64,000 bases of DNA from Patagioenas fasciata (lineage: Eukaryota > Chordata > Aves > Columbiformes > Columbidae): the NCBI RefSeq assembly GCF_037038585.1, contig NC_092523.1:42559001-42623000 (forward strand). The letters run 5' to 3'. Below the pieces are notes generated by a model that searched no databases, had not been told where the DNA came from, and saw only the letters and a program-made list of their open reading frames with translations. Positions 1 to 13,700 of this stretch are shown piece by piece. Every line of letters starts with the position of its first letter. Positions within the stretch are counted from its first letter, which is position 1. The position numbers and the translations under genes were made by a program.

Positions 1-3000
1 TGATCCAAACAAAAAGGATAATAGACAAATCACTAGCCCCAGTTGAGATGGAGATCAAATTGCATTAAAATCGTGTGAAAGTGCCTTTGCTAGTGTATTG
101 GAAACATTGTGAAGAAATCTCAAAATTCTACATGGCAACATTTCACAATCAATTTAAGGTAACAAAAACTGTGGTGACTTCGTTTGCTAACCATATTAAG
201 GCAAATAAGTGCTTGAGGGCTGCCAGACACACTTTCTACTGTAATTGTCCAATTTCAAATTCTCTTGAGCATTCATTTGGGTGGTTAAGGGAGAGAAATC
301 ATTTTGCTCCAAACTTTTGATGGAACTTTGTTCCTATACTCCAAATTAACTAACAAGATACACAGCCTGTGATTACAAATCTTCTTACTGGAATTACTCA
401 TACTGCAGTTCTTCAGAGCTTATTATCGCCACTGTCTGTGTCAAAGAGTTGGTTGAAAATATAAGTACTTTCCTCTGTTCCTTTAAACATAACTGCTTGG
501 TTTTTTTAAGGATCAGTGTAAATTTGGGTGTTTCTGAAAATTTAATTCTGGAGGAGGGAGGTCAAGCTAGGAAGACAGAAAATAATTTCTCTTGCACACG
601 TGTGCTAGTATACAATCTGTGTCAGTTCCTTCACCAGAACTATTTCACTGCAGACAGACACTCTACAGCACTAAAAATGATCTTATTATACTAGTTATGG
701 AAAATCACTGGAAGCTAACCATCTTTTAGAGTATTTGGAGCCTCCTGCATCTGAACTGCATTAAGTAGGATGAGACAGACCTCCGCAATCTGCTCTCCAA
801 GTCTAGTCCTTGGGAACTGTCTTCTATCGCCTTTTATAGGAGCTAAAAATTGATGGGCCAATTTCCCATGGGAGATAAGCAGGGAAAGAGTTCTCTACTT
901 CCATCAATGTTTTAACGAATGTCTGTCCTGTTTTGAAGCTTAAAAAAAATAAAACAACTAATCATCACATTTAGATTAGAAAACATTGTAATGAATGCTT
1001 CTAGTTTCTTAAACTCTTATAAGGACGCAGCATGCTATTTATAAAGTGCCAGACTTGTACAAATACAGATAGTTGGGAGTCATCATGAGCAATCATTTCC
1101 CTTTTCTTCCCATTTCTGGCCCTGACACTTTGAGGTGCTGAATGCTCAGGCATCTTGTGGAAAGCCTGGACAAGCATTCACAGTTAGAACCTTCTGGGAT
1201 CAAACTGAATGGTAATTACCGAATAATGCTCCTATCCATTCTCCTAAGCTACCATGAAGCTGCAGCACAGCTCCACAGACCCTATTTCATCTCAGCAGTA
1301 GCACATCAGATTCCTCCTGCTGTGACTTGCTGTGTATCTTTAGGCTTTGTCTAAAGCCTCCTGCCCACCTCACCCTGCTGATCTGAGAATCTGCTGAGCT
1401 AAGAGCCCATATTGACCACCAGACATCTAAACTCCTCTTCCTCTTTGTACAGTGAGAAGAAAAATGTTACATTGCTCCACTGAATACCTCAATAACTGCT
1501 GAGATAGGGCTTCAAATCCCTCCCTCTGGTGGTAAGGAAAGAGGATATTTACATTTATGTTTAAAAAATAAATAAATAAGTGGGCTCATTGATGCACTGC
1601 AGGAAGCCTGCTGGCTACTTTGGGTTTTTTTAAGATTAATTTTAAACTGGGAGAGGGGGAAGGTTCCAGGCTTTACTGTTCCCTGCCCCAGAAGCTCCAG
1701 TGTGTGAAAACCAGCTTTCTTGTCAGAAAAGAAGTCAAAATCTGTGGGACAAAGCAGATAACTGAAAAATATACCACACATAAAAATGTGTGATATTTCC
1801 TATGATCCCTGGGAAAGTGAAAGTGACAGTATCAAGTCAGATAGGGACTTCTTTAATATCAAGGAGCAGGAGCATCTGCTTTGAGGTGGGGAGACAGTCT
1901 GCTGTGTGAGGGGAAAAGCATCATCTTGGCTTCTTCAAAGGTCATTCTTACTGAGCTTTTATCGACAACTTTCTAAAAATAATGCAGAAACTAGGATCAG
2001 TACCAGAGAAAGATAGAAAATAACCCTGACATGAGTGTATCCTGCTCAGAAAGCCATTCCTAGATATGCTAAAGTTTTCGTGCCATTGGACATGCTGAGG
2101 TCTTTTAACTAAACAGTAAAACACTGAGAATGTGATAAATTTGATCTAAATGGAGCTTATGTTTGTCAATTTTCATTCTGTATGGACAAATGCTTCTATC
2201 TGCTGAAAAGTAAAAACCCTGCAATTATTAACAAGATGATTGGGCTTCCCTGTTGAAATTCCTGGGTCATTTGGCCTCTTTTTTTTTTTTTTTTCCAATC
2301 CCTTGACATTTTTAAATAGAATTGAGTTCAGATGATATGGAAAGAAAAATCTGAAGCAAAGAGTAGCAACTTTGCCTCTCAGGTACTGATATTTTCATAG
2401 CTACAGCATATTAACAAATGACCCAACATATTTGTTGTAAAAACCTGATCTTTTGTAAGAAGCTACATAACTTCAGATTCTAGCAGTTTCGGTTGGACTT
2501 TGTAAAAAGTGTATAAAAAAATGATCACAGGCAGACAGCTACACAAATATGCTTCTGAGAATGTGAGACAAATCCAGACAAATGAGCTACCAAAACACAG
2601 GAGATTATGTGGGCTATAAACTATTACAGCAGAGCTAGTCACAGACCTCTCAAACACAGTCTTCACTGAACTTCTGTTTCTCAGTCTGCTTTGCATAAAA
2701 ATACATATATATATATTTATTAATTTGTAAATGGAAAGCATAGTGACAACGTGCTATGAAATGATCCTTGGATTCATTTCAGAAGGTAAGGCTGATCCTT
2801 CAGCTAAAAGGACTGAGAAATGCAAGGGTAGTATGCCATTTCTGTTTGAAAGCAGCAATTAATGATATCATAGGTTCTCAAACTAGATATTTAGGTTGAA
2901 TCTAAAGGGGAAGGAGCTCATAGGATGTTTTGAAGTACAGTATTAAAATAATTTTCCAACGCTACTTTTTCTAGGATTTTTTTTTTTTTTTTGGTACCTT

Positions 3001-3254
3001 TTCAAGATCAGATCCGTGGTTGGTTTCTTTGGTTTTCTTCTTTTGCAGAGTAAGGTGGGAGAGGCAGGCATAGGTTTAAACAATACTGCTTTCTAGGTGT
3101 AAAACATACCTGCAATAAGCGTTAGGCTAAAATGTGATTTGCTTTGCATCATTATACTAGACTTGTAACAAAGACAGCTTTAAAGGGTTGACCTGAACCT
3201 GTGAGATTCTGCTGAAAAATCAAAAGAAATCTTCATTCTAATACCCAGTTCCTG

Positions 3255-3308
3255 CTGTGCAGGATCCACAGCATACACTGTGCAGGATCCACAGGACACG
3301 CTGTGCAG
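3255..3308. repeat. 23-base tandem repeat, about 2.3 copies
   Basis: Unit CTGTGCAGGATCCACAG plus six variable bases, at 3255-3277 and 3278-3300, with a partial third copy to 3308. The first 17 bases of the two full units are identical. The core contains the palindrome GGATCC. Confidence 0.85.
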
Positions 3309-6300
3309 AGCTGACATAGATGAAATCTCTCTGAAAGAACATTTACTAGTTCAGCTGATGAGTCCTTCATGTTCCATGAGCTTCAAATGATTTAAACACA
3401 GCATTTTCCTTCACTATTTTGATCTCCAGAACACTTTATCTGAAGCACAGCCAGTGACAGAGGAGCTAGCTCTTGAAAATATTTTTTACCACCTCTCTGA
3501 TGATTAGGAGTTAGTTTGTTAAAAGATTTTTGTTATATAAAATACACGCCCACAGAGAAACAACATTTGATGGGAAAAATCATTCCAATGCTGAAAGGCA
3601 AATCTCCCATAAATTCAAGTAGAAAATAAATGAGATCCTGAAAGTAGTTTCCATAGAATCAGTGAAAACTACTGATGTAGGAAATAAAGTTCTGTTCCAA
3701 AAAGTAAAGTCATTTTACCCAAGGGCATTGTGGACTTCACTGGTGCCAAAGAGCATCAGGAGGTGATGACCACACCATTCTAGGAAGTCCTGAGTAAGGA
3801 CACAGTATCAAGCGGTAAGACTGTGGGTGAGACAGAAACATTTAAGATTGTATTGGCTTTTTATTCCCATGAATCACAGAGGAGCTGATTCGTTATCAGC
3901 AATAACAGCCTTTCTCCCTAAGAGAGGGGGACGATACAGGAAGCATATGCTTCAGGCTATTTATGAGGACTTTGCCAGAAACGGGTGTAACATTTTGAAC
4001 ATGTTGACCTGCACCTTTAGATTATAATTGTATGTGAAGTCATAAACTAGTCAGAAAGGAGGTATAAGAGGGACATGGAAAGGAAATATAATAAAAACCA
4101 TTAATGTGTGATAGTTTCCAATCCATCATTTTCTCAGAAAAAGAGTAAAACAGCATATTGCAGAGTTCTTGGACTCGCCATTTAGTTCCTTTGGTCAGGA
4201 ATAGTTATATTCAGCTTAAATTTCTGTTTTATCTGTTGTAATGACAAGCATCTCATCTAGCAGCAGAGTTAATATTTGCTCTAGAGATAGCAACATATCT
4301 CTGGCAATGACTAGGAAATGATTGGGATGTAAGAACTGCACTTCTGGGTTCTGTGTCAACAGGGGCTGCCAATGCTTACTTTGAGATACCTATGAACTGT
4401 TTATCCGTTTCTAATATCACTCAGAACAAACTGTCAATGGATTTGTGCCAATGTCTTCATAACTTTGGAAGTAAGCTTCATAACAGAGTAATCTGAGGTG
4501 AGGCTGTTGAAATGCAATAACATTCAAGATTTAGCTCACATTATCCTGAGTTGTATCAGACACACAAAACTATTTTAATGTAATATTCACTACCAATTTC
4601 CTTTGTCTTTGCTCTGAAACACATCAGATTTGCTTCCTGTCTGGTCCCAAGGGTCACTAGAGCTGCAGGTATTCAGTGCCTATGACTATAGTTTTCCTGG
4701 GTTTACTTTCTGTATTACCGGTCTATCCATATCCTGCTCGAATAATAGAAACTGATTATGTTACTAGATTGAGTTTCAATGACAGATAAGTTTCAACATC
4801 CAAATAACTAACACTGAGGTCCTTGCAGAAAACAGTAAATTTTACTTGGCTTTCAAATCAGTAGTAAGCATGATTTAAAACTGTATATATATATATAAAC
4901 CTTAGAGAGTTTAACTTGTGAAAGAATTAGATACATTTTTACAAACCTACACATATTTCTCTCTATATTTGTCACAATTAACATACTTGTTAGAGAGACC
5001 TGGAATTCTCATCCTTTTGATTTTTCATAGAAAAATCTTATCCTACTAAATTTGTCTTCAGATACTAGTCAAAAATCCATGAGCTGCTACACATCAGAAG
5101 TGGCTGTGGGTTTTGTGCCAGATTGAATGATCAGCTGGCAATTCTGTCTGATCATATGGACTTCTGCACAGGAAAGCAGTTTTTCTTTGCACAAATACAC
5201 TAAGCAACAGTTTCAGACATAAAACCACAAATAACATCGATGTGATGTTTAGCAGGGAGGAGTTCTCTGTTAAGACCTTCATTCCAGTTACTTATTATGG
5301 AAGAAACAGATGGAATTCATTTTTTGCCCGACTGTTGTGAACCATGAATATCTTTTCAGTCAATGCTGAGGGAGTATGAAGGTGCAGCAAAACAGCCTGG
5401 AGACCAAAACATAAAATATGACTCAACATGCAGAATAAATACAACCATCTCCCAGTTTATTGGTTCCACCATGACTTGCTCACATACACTAGGCCACCAA
5501 CCTGCAAAAATCTACTTTTAGACCTTTGCTGCTGTATACATTCTGACATAATAATTTCAATCCACTTAAAAGCCCCAATAGAAAGCCACTGAAATCAATC
5601 AGCACATCTCTTTTGATGTCAAAGGTTTCATTGGCCTTAAGAAATCTGATCTTCAGGTCTTTGATTGCCATTCTTACAGATGGTTTGGTTTTAACCACAG
5701 TTTTCTTCCATACCTTTCAGTAAGTTTTTCCATAGCCGCTTTTTCTTCCAAACCTTTCCTCTAATTGAAGACATGAGCTTTCTTGTTTACTTCTAGTGAC
5801 TGAAACCCATCCTTCATAGTAATTACTAATATACTTTTCTTTTGGGGGTTATTGTAGCTTCTGCTATTGTCAAAGCAGAAATATTTAGCTTCAACACCAC
5901 TGTGTGCTTTCCATATTACCTGTGAGAACCAGCTGCATTAAATGTGGTTTACATTTTCAGTCATTTAAAGGGGGGGTGGAAACTAAGCTAAAAAATATGT
6001 TCACAGTTTGTTTTCTCCATGCTGAGTCCTTCTCTCTCTGAAGCCACTTGGAGGCTTGCCACTTATTTAAACAGGAGATTGATAGGGCTCTAAATCAACT
6101 TTTCTGAGATGCGCCCCCATTTTTTTTTTTTAAACATTACCCTGGTTATTTTCTGACATTTTATACTACCATTCTAGAATACAATATAAATCAGATAACT
6201 TTATCTTTGTTGTTTGTCACATGTTTTCCTGGAAAACTCATAGTGGGGATTTAAAGGAAGAACATCAGTGATACCTGCAAGATGTGTACACATATTTTTC

Positions 6301-7759
6301 TTTTGAACTCACATCTAAGGTGGTCTTCAGAGCTCTGCGATTTTTCCTATCATACATGAAGTGACTCACTTGGGCTTTGGCACTGTTCAATATTTTCCTG
6401 CCATTTAAAAAAAAAAAAGAAAAAAAGTGTGAAGAGGTCTGTGCAGACTGGCTCCATCTGCACTTCCTCACCGGCTCCAGGGCTGTCAGGAAGTCAAGGA
6501 CAGCAAACGCTCCCCATGTTCCAGCATCACTTGCTCTTAACAGTCCATTGTTTCCCTAGACACCTTTATTGTTTCAGTTTGTCACTTAAAGGAGATGTTA
6601 CAGTTGCTTCACAAATGCCGGGTTGCTCTGCCCTCAGAAGTGGTGTTTATAATTTCACCTTTTGCAGAGGCTGGCTGACTGACACTGCTGCTGGCTGCAG
6701 TTGTAGGAGAGCTGTAAAAGTCTCTCTTTTTATCTAGAGACTGTTAGGGTTTTTATTTCTCCTCATGTTCCATCTAAGCTCTGAGGTTTGCATAGCCACC
6801 TCCACCACTATAAAGAGGAATGTTAAGTTCCTTTATAAATTAAAATATGTTTCATAGCTGAGGTTTGGAGGAGCCAGTAGTGGAAATTTCTGTGAAGCTA
6901 CAGAAAAAAGCTTCTGTGGGGAGCAGAAAATCAGAGCAAAAGAATATGTCGAATCTCTCTATAGATCATTAGTTAATTACACATATTAATCATTTGCATA
7001 CTGCAGAAAAAAGCCATGCTGCAAATCAGATCCACTCAACCAGTTTACAGACCATCATAAAACTGAGAAGTAAATGTATGGGTAGTTCATAATCATGATC
7101 ATCTCTTTAATCTGGTGGCACTGCTGCACATAATGACATTCTGAAAGCAAATCTGATGCACGTGACACGACTTAAATAACACTGGACAAAACATAATGCA
7201 GATGTTCCTAAAGTTAAGGAATCACTAACCAAATGTACAGAATATTAAAAGAAAGATTAAAAGGATTTACCATCTGTAATAACCTAAAATTAATAAACCT
7301 GACATCATGAGCTAAACATTTAAAATATATTTGTATACTTTCAGAATTGCTCTGTTATGAAAATTAAAAAAAAAAAAATCTTTCTCAAATGATCCTACAT
7401 TCATCAACCTCTCTCATTATTCAAGGCTCTCATCACACTTGGCTCACAGGTGCCAGACCACAGCAGAAGCCAGCAGTTGGAGTCCTTCACCCAAGGACTT
7501 CCAGCTGCTGTGGAGCACCCATTATGCCCAATTTAGCTCTTCTGACACATTCATCCTCAGAGGAAACAAAAAATTCACAAGTTCATACAACATGAAATAT
7601 AATCAAAAAGTATGAGACTCAATTTCTACTCTGGGAGATTCACAGAACACTCAATTTACGATTTTCTAAACAAGTTTTTGGAGTCCTCCACAAATGCTCT
7701 GATCCAACACACATAGTGGGATCAGGAGGAATTCTTCCATTCATCTGAGATGATTTTTC

Positions 7760-7780
7760 TTTTTTTTTTTTTTTTTTTTT
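7760..7780. repeat. T homopolymer, 21 bases
   Basis: Uninterrupted T run, preceded by a shorter T run and one C. Not attached to a recognisable retroelement. Confidence 0.85.
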
Positions 7781-10700
7781 CAATAGGGACAGTCTATATT
7801 AGATTAAGTCACTTCATTGGAAATCTCGTGCAGGTCACTATTAACTACTTTCTTTTGAAGCAATTTCTTTCCCTTCATTTTTGTTAAACAAGTCATTTCT
7901 GCTCAGTAGGGTTGTGTAGCTTATTACATGGTGCAGAGATATGAGACAACTATTAAATAAGGCTAAAATTGTTTTCTCCATACCTGCCTACTTTGTCTTT
8001 GTCACTACCAAGTATGACTAACATAAATTAAGCAGCATCTCTACATCATATGCAGCTGGAAAATCCCATTGAATATTTAGATTGCATTAACTCATGTCCA
8101 CAAACTACTGAAAAGTGTGCAGCCTACCAACCTAATCATGCAACTAAGCAGTGGAAAACCATCAGTGAGACAAGCAAAGGCAATGAAACTGAACAAAACT
8201 TGGGGTTTAAGTAACCACAAAATAAGCTTCTGAATCTGTACTATTGATGAAAAGCAAGGTGATGAAACTACACCTGCCAGCCCAGCTAGCTAATGGGAAG
8301 ACCGATGTGATGGCAGGGCTGTATGACTACAACTGTCTTCTTTGTCACTAAGATGACACCAATTGTTCTTACAGCAGTTAGAATCTTTAGTGGAACCCCC
8401 TCATGCTCTTTCTGCAAAACATTCATTTACCAAAACCGGGTGTGTTCCAGAGCTAAAAGAAAACAAATTCATTAACATATTCACTAGTGTGTCTTTCCTT
8501 GGACCACGATTCACCAGCTCCAAAAGTTTTGGTTTGGGTGTAGTTAAGGCCCTCAGTTGAACTCACATTCAACAAACACAGGAAAACCTGATGGATAATA
8601 TAGAGAAGACAGAACACTAGGTTTCCAGAAGGAGGAAGTATTTGCAGCAATTTCCAGGACCCTGTAGCACTGGAAAAGCAGAAGGCCTGTGCCCAGAAGC
8701 CCTCTGTTCTCTTTTTCATGTGTCAAGCTGAGCCAGTTGATGCCCTGGTCTATACAGAAGCTGTCAGTTTGAGTTACTGACCCATTCACTTCCATCTTCC
8801 CCCACTTTTACTGCAGTTGAAAGGGTAACCAAGGCATGTGCTGGTTTGCGGATAAAACCCACCCAGGTTGTACACTCAATATCCCTTGTAGAGAGTTTCT
8901 TTGCATTTCCTGACTGCCATATCTGCTCGTTTTTCACCGTGTACTCAAATGTGCAGCATTTTGTGTCAGGAACCATCTGTTTGCTGTGAAAAATAGCTAA
9001 TGAAAAAGTTATCACATCACTAACTGGGATATCTGGTTGTTCCTTCACTAATAATTACAGTGAAGAAATCTTGCTTTTCATTTTCCAACAGAAAATGCAT
9101 TATTGGTTGTATTTTGTTTTGAATAGGTTGTTTTTGTGGGTTTTTTTCCTGTTTGTTCATTTTGTTTTTAAAGATTTCTAATAAGACAATGCACTTTTGC
9201 AGAATGGCAATTAAAAAGAAGGTGTAAAAGGAGCTTGCTTATCTCCTTCAAGAGTACATTTATATTGTCATACCACTGGACATTATGTACATAATATCCA
9301 GCAGGTAACATGGATCCGAGCTGAAGAACACCAAAAATTAAACTGCTTTGTGACCCTTTCCTCTTGCACAAATGTCTTTGTATTTTGCCTTATAATGGAA
9401 AGGGTCTGCTGAATAATTTTTAGTAATAAAGAGGAACTATATTCATGAGGAAGCCAGGGTTTCCTTTCTGAGTAATGTAACCAGTAGTCTGCAGTAGGAC
9501 ATACATTTGAATATAAAGCAATTGGAAGACTAGTAACAAGGGGGGAGAAATGTTTTTTTTCATGGAAAGGAAATACGTATTCTGGTCCAAATAACATGTC
9601 CCTACAAATTTACACAGTCTAGCCGATGCACTAGAATTAGATTAACACAACATTGCTCATTTCCAAGTGCAAAGGCTGCGTGCAGAAAATGCTAAGAGGA
9701 AACTCGCTGAAGCAGTAAGACACAGATGGCCAGAATTCAGTACTAAAACACCACAGGAGTCAGGTTGTACTGGGGCTGAGATGAGATTTCCCTGTGCTCT
9801 GATCTGCTCTGTAGAGGACAAAGTGATTGTGCCTACTCCAGAGAAAAAAGGAAACGTTAGAACAGCTATGTGCAGCAGATTTGAGGTGAAGATGTGCCAG
9901 AAGAAGGTTCAAAATTTGTTTTTCTTGCCAATAATGAGCAAGCAGATTTAACATTTTAACATATAGATATTGTTCTACATGTAGATAAAAGAAGAAAGAA
10001 AAAACCCTTATAAATCTCTGTATCAAAAGACCCTGGTGACAAGGATTTATACTGTAGAGGCTTTGGACATTCAAAGTATGACCATGTCAAGATGCAAAAA
10101 CTTCTTTTGCTCTCACTTGATATGAACAGGATTTAGGGATTGTTTTAAAATAAAGGATATTGTGAAGAAAGGGTGGGGTTAAGGACTAGAGAAATCAAAA
10201 TAATGTCATTGACTTTGCTACAAAAAATTTGGATGACATTGAGGCAAGTCATTCAGTTTTGGTGGATAGGTTCTTTATCTAAATACTGAGATTAGAATAA
10301 TAATACATCCTCCCTCCTGCTTTTGTGTGACTTATCTATTTCGCTCCCTCAAGGCCAGTGTTTTCAGCAATACTGACTTTTCCTAGCATAACAGCTCACA
10401 AATCTAAGCTGAAAACTTTAGGAATCATAATTCTAACAAGAGGCACATTTGTAAACCTATCGTTTGCTAGTAGATTAATTGGGCACCAGAAGAAAAATAG
10501 ATCAGAGGTGAGCATAATAACAACACAGAGACTCATTTTTAGCATTTCTATAAGAACACTGTGTTTTCATTACAGAACTATCTGAGGTATATTTAAATCC
10601 TGCACTGAATGCAGATGTAACATGTTTATCCTCACAGCAGGGTGGAATTGCTCAACTGGCATGGGGCATTGCAAGTAAGATAAAGCAAAAATGTTTCTGG

Positions 10701-13700
10701 ATTGCAGACATTCATACTAAAGATTTAAATGGTCCCCTGAAAGCAAAGTTGATGAGCAAGTTTGGCCTGCCATAAATCTTGAATACAAGGTACAATTACT
10801 GCCACTTCAAAGCAACAGGTATTGCCCTTTAATGTCATTTTAGATTACTGGACTCTGTTTTTCAGCTACGATCAGCAAAATAAGGTCTGAGGCAGGCAGA
10901 GGAGAAACAGAGCATTTACTTCGAAATGGAGTAAACACAAAGTGTTTGAGCAGCACTTTCCAAGAACTGGTCTCTTACACTTGCCATCAGCACATTTTCA
11001 AATCTATCTTCCTTTCAAGAGAAGATAGTACATAGCTCTGAGTTATTTACACACAATATGTCAGAAGCACCTTAATAGAATAATTTTAAATGAGTGACAT
11101 GCTGGTGTTTAACCTTTTTATTCACTACAGAGAGAGAGGAAACTATTTTGGTTGCATACATGCAGACATCTATATCGAAGTCTCAAATGAGACAAACTTT
11201 CTGTAGGTTTCTTGTTGTCATTCAGAAAGCTATAAAATACTTCATTTAAAGTGTCACTCAAAATCACATGAAACTCACTGCTCTACTAAAATCAAGAGAC
11301 TTCTGTCACTCAATTAAAACCTATAATTAAATAGCTATTCTGGGTGCTGCAGATTATTGATATTTCATCACAGAAACTTTCATAAGGTAAATTCTACAGC
11401 CTTACAGAATGAAATTGAAGACTATCATAATGAAATATGGAATTAAAGCTATAATTCATATTTGATTGCAGAATTTTGCTATTGTCTTATTCATCATGCT
11501 GAACTTTCCAGTGCTAGATCATAGAATATGTTGGGGACAGTTGGCATTGTAATCAAATGTCCAGACATGCAATCCCAGACACTGACAATACGCATGTGCC
11601 TTTGATGATCCATGATTTAGGGCTCATTCAAATCCCAGTAGAGGTCATAATCACTGTCTAGTCAGTACTGGCATGCACTCAGCTAGCTGAAGTCTCTATC
11701 AGCATTAACGAGGTCAAGTGTTTAACAAATGTACCACATAAAAAAGTAATATTTAACGGGGTTTAAAATGGATGTATCTATCTACCTGCATTATAGGTAG
11801 ACAGAAGTATATGCAATTAATATATTGTAAAGATGGCAATGACTGGGCACTTTGATTTTCAAGTAATACATCAGCCAAAAAGAACCAATTTTTCAGGTGA
11901 GTAAAAATAACTGGATTGTAATAATGGGAAATAGAGACATACATAATCATTGATCCTGAGCACTTATTAATGCAAAATATGTACATTTTTGCTATGGTTA
12001 ATAGTGCAATGTCCTTGCTTCTCAAGAAGGCTCAAGCCATTATACACTACCACAAGTTCTAAGATAGATAAAAATTAACTTGTAGTTAACACTAAATAAT
12101 CTCATACTACTCAAAACCCAGGGTTGCCAATACTGCAACCTTCAAATCCTTTTTATGGTGTTTATACATGGCCTTTTAGTTGTGGCATTCCTCAGCAGAA
12201 CTAGCTGCTTGCCACAACTGTTGCAGCCACCAAGCCCCAGCAGCATTTGGCTGTGACACCAGCAGAGCTGTGCAAGGACAGGAAAGTGTTTCCCATATGT
12301 GTGCCAAAACCAGGATGCATTGAGCAGGCCTGGCTCCCACTGGCCGCTCTCTTGGAGGACAAAGCCAGGTGCCAGAGACAGAAAGTTAAGTTGCCTGTAA
12401 TATTTTTTAGAAAAGTCAGCCGCATTAGTTCCCCTCAACAATTCATTCAGAAATGGTGCTGAATTCTCCCCAGCTGTAAGCTTGCAGGCACTGAGTGCAT
12501 CCTGTAACTGATATTGAACAAAAAGGTACCACGACATAGATTACTTTTGTTATAAGGCTCTTAGCCTAAATCCAGTAGGTACAGTCCATGAAAGTAAGCC
12601 TGTGAACTGCTACCTTCGGAATTAAAAATCAAGCCAGTTAAAGAAAAAAAAAAAAAATCTTGTTTCCTATATGCAAGTACTTCTCAAAAATAATTATGAA
12701 CCATTAATAGTGCTCTGACTATGGAAAATTGAATTTTAGAAGTAAACTAATTCAAGACTTTTTTTTTTTCTGATCATATATCACTGCTTCGAGAATCATG
12801 CAATCTAATAAAGAGAAGGATATATACCACTGAATGTGGCTATATCACATAATAACAGTTAATACAATACCACTTTCTCCACTGTTCATTAAGCCTTCCT
12901 TTAAGCAGTCCCAACTCTGAAAATACCATCAAGCATCTTGTTTCATAACCCCTTAATCAGATTTTTTTTATTTCCATTGTTTTCTGTGATTCAGATTTTT
13001 CTAATGAAAAAAAAAAAAAAAGAGTGATAGTTTAAGGGCAAATCAGATTGTTTTCTTTTTACTCTGTTTTTTGAGATTTCCTCACTGCTATATGATGTGT
13101 ATAGATTATTTACAGTGCATAACTTTCAAGTACTCTCAGAGATGGCTTAGAGGTTAAAAATATCTTGAAGTCACATTCACCAATACATGGTAAAACCAAC
13201 TGTTTAAGACCCCCTGCCTAGTGGCTTTGAACAGGATGAGAGAACTGTGGTTTCAGCACGAAAACTGAAGTAATTCTCCTACTGAAGTGACGGTATTCAA
13301 AATATCTGCATTGTAGTGAAGGTCACTGGTCCTGACCAGCTGTCCTTGAGCCACCTTTAAAAGATCATTTAGATAGGGCAGAGAATTGACCCAATTTAAG
13401 GACACACAAATAAGATGAACATACAAAATTAAGTGTATGTCTGCCTGACAAGCTATTGTTCCTTCAGAAAGTATGAGTGACTACTGTCTCACATTCATCC
13501 TTGCTAGAAGCATCTCCACGAAATAGAGTCTTTCTGGATCACCACAGTCGACCAACAAATAATAGACATCCTGCTCTGACACATGCTAATTCACAGAAGC
13601 TGACATTTGGACATTTATTTAGATAGATGTGAATGACAGAAAAGGAATTCTTTAAACTCATTCTACCTTTGTTTGAAGTTGTGTTGACTTGGTCAAAGAG

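Noticed and set aside
11515-11540. ATCATAGAATATG, similar to a CR1 3' octamer tail
   Set aside because: Only one near-copy of the octamer and no CR1 sequence on either side.
12142-12537. 131-codon minus-strand frame, with other frames open over the same GC-richer stretch
   Set aside because: Several frames on both strands are open together, as expected from low stop density in a GC-richer patch. No family resemblance.
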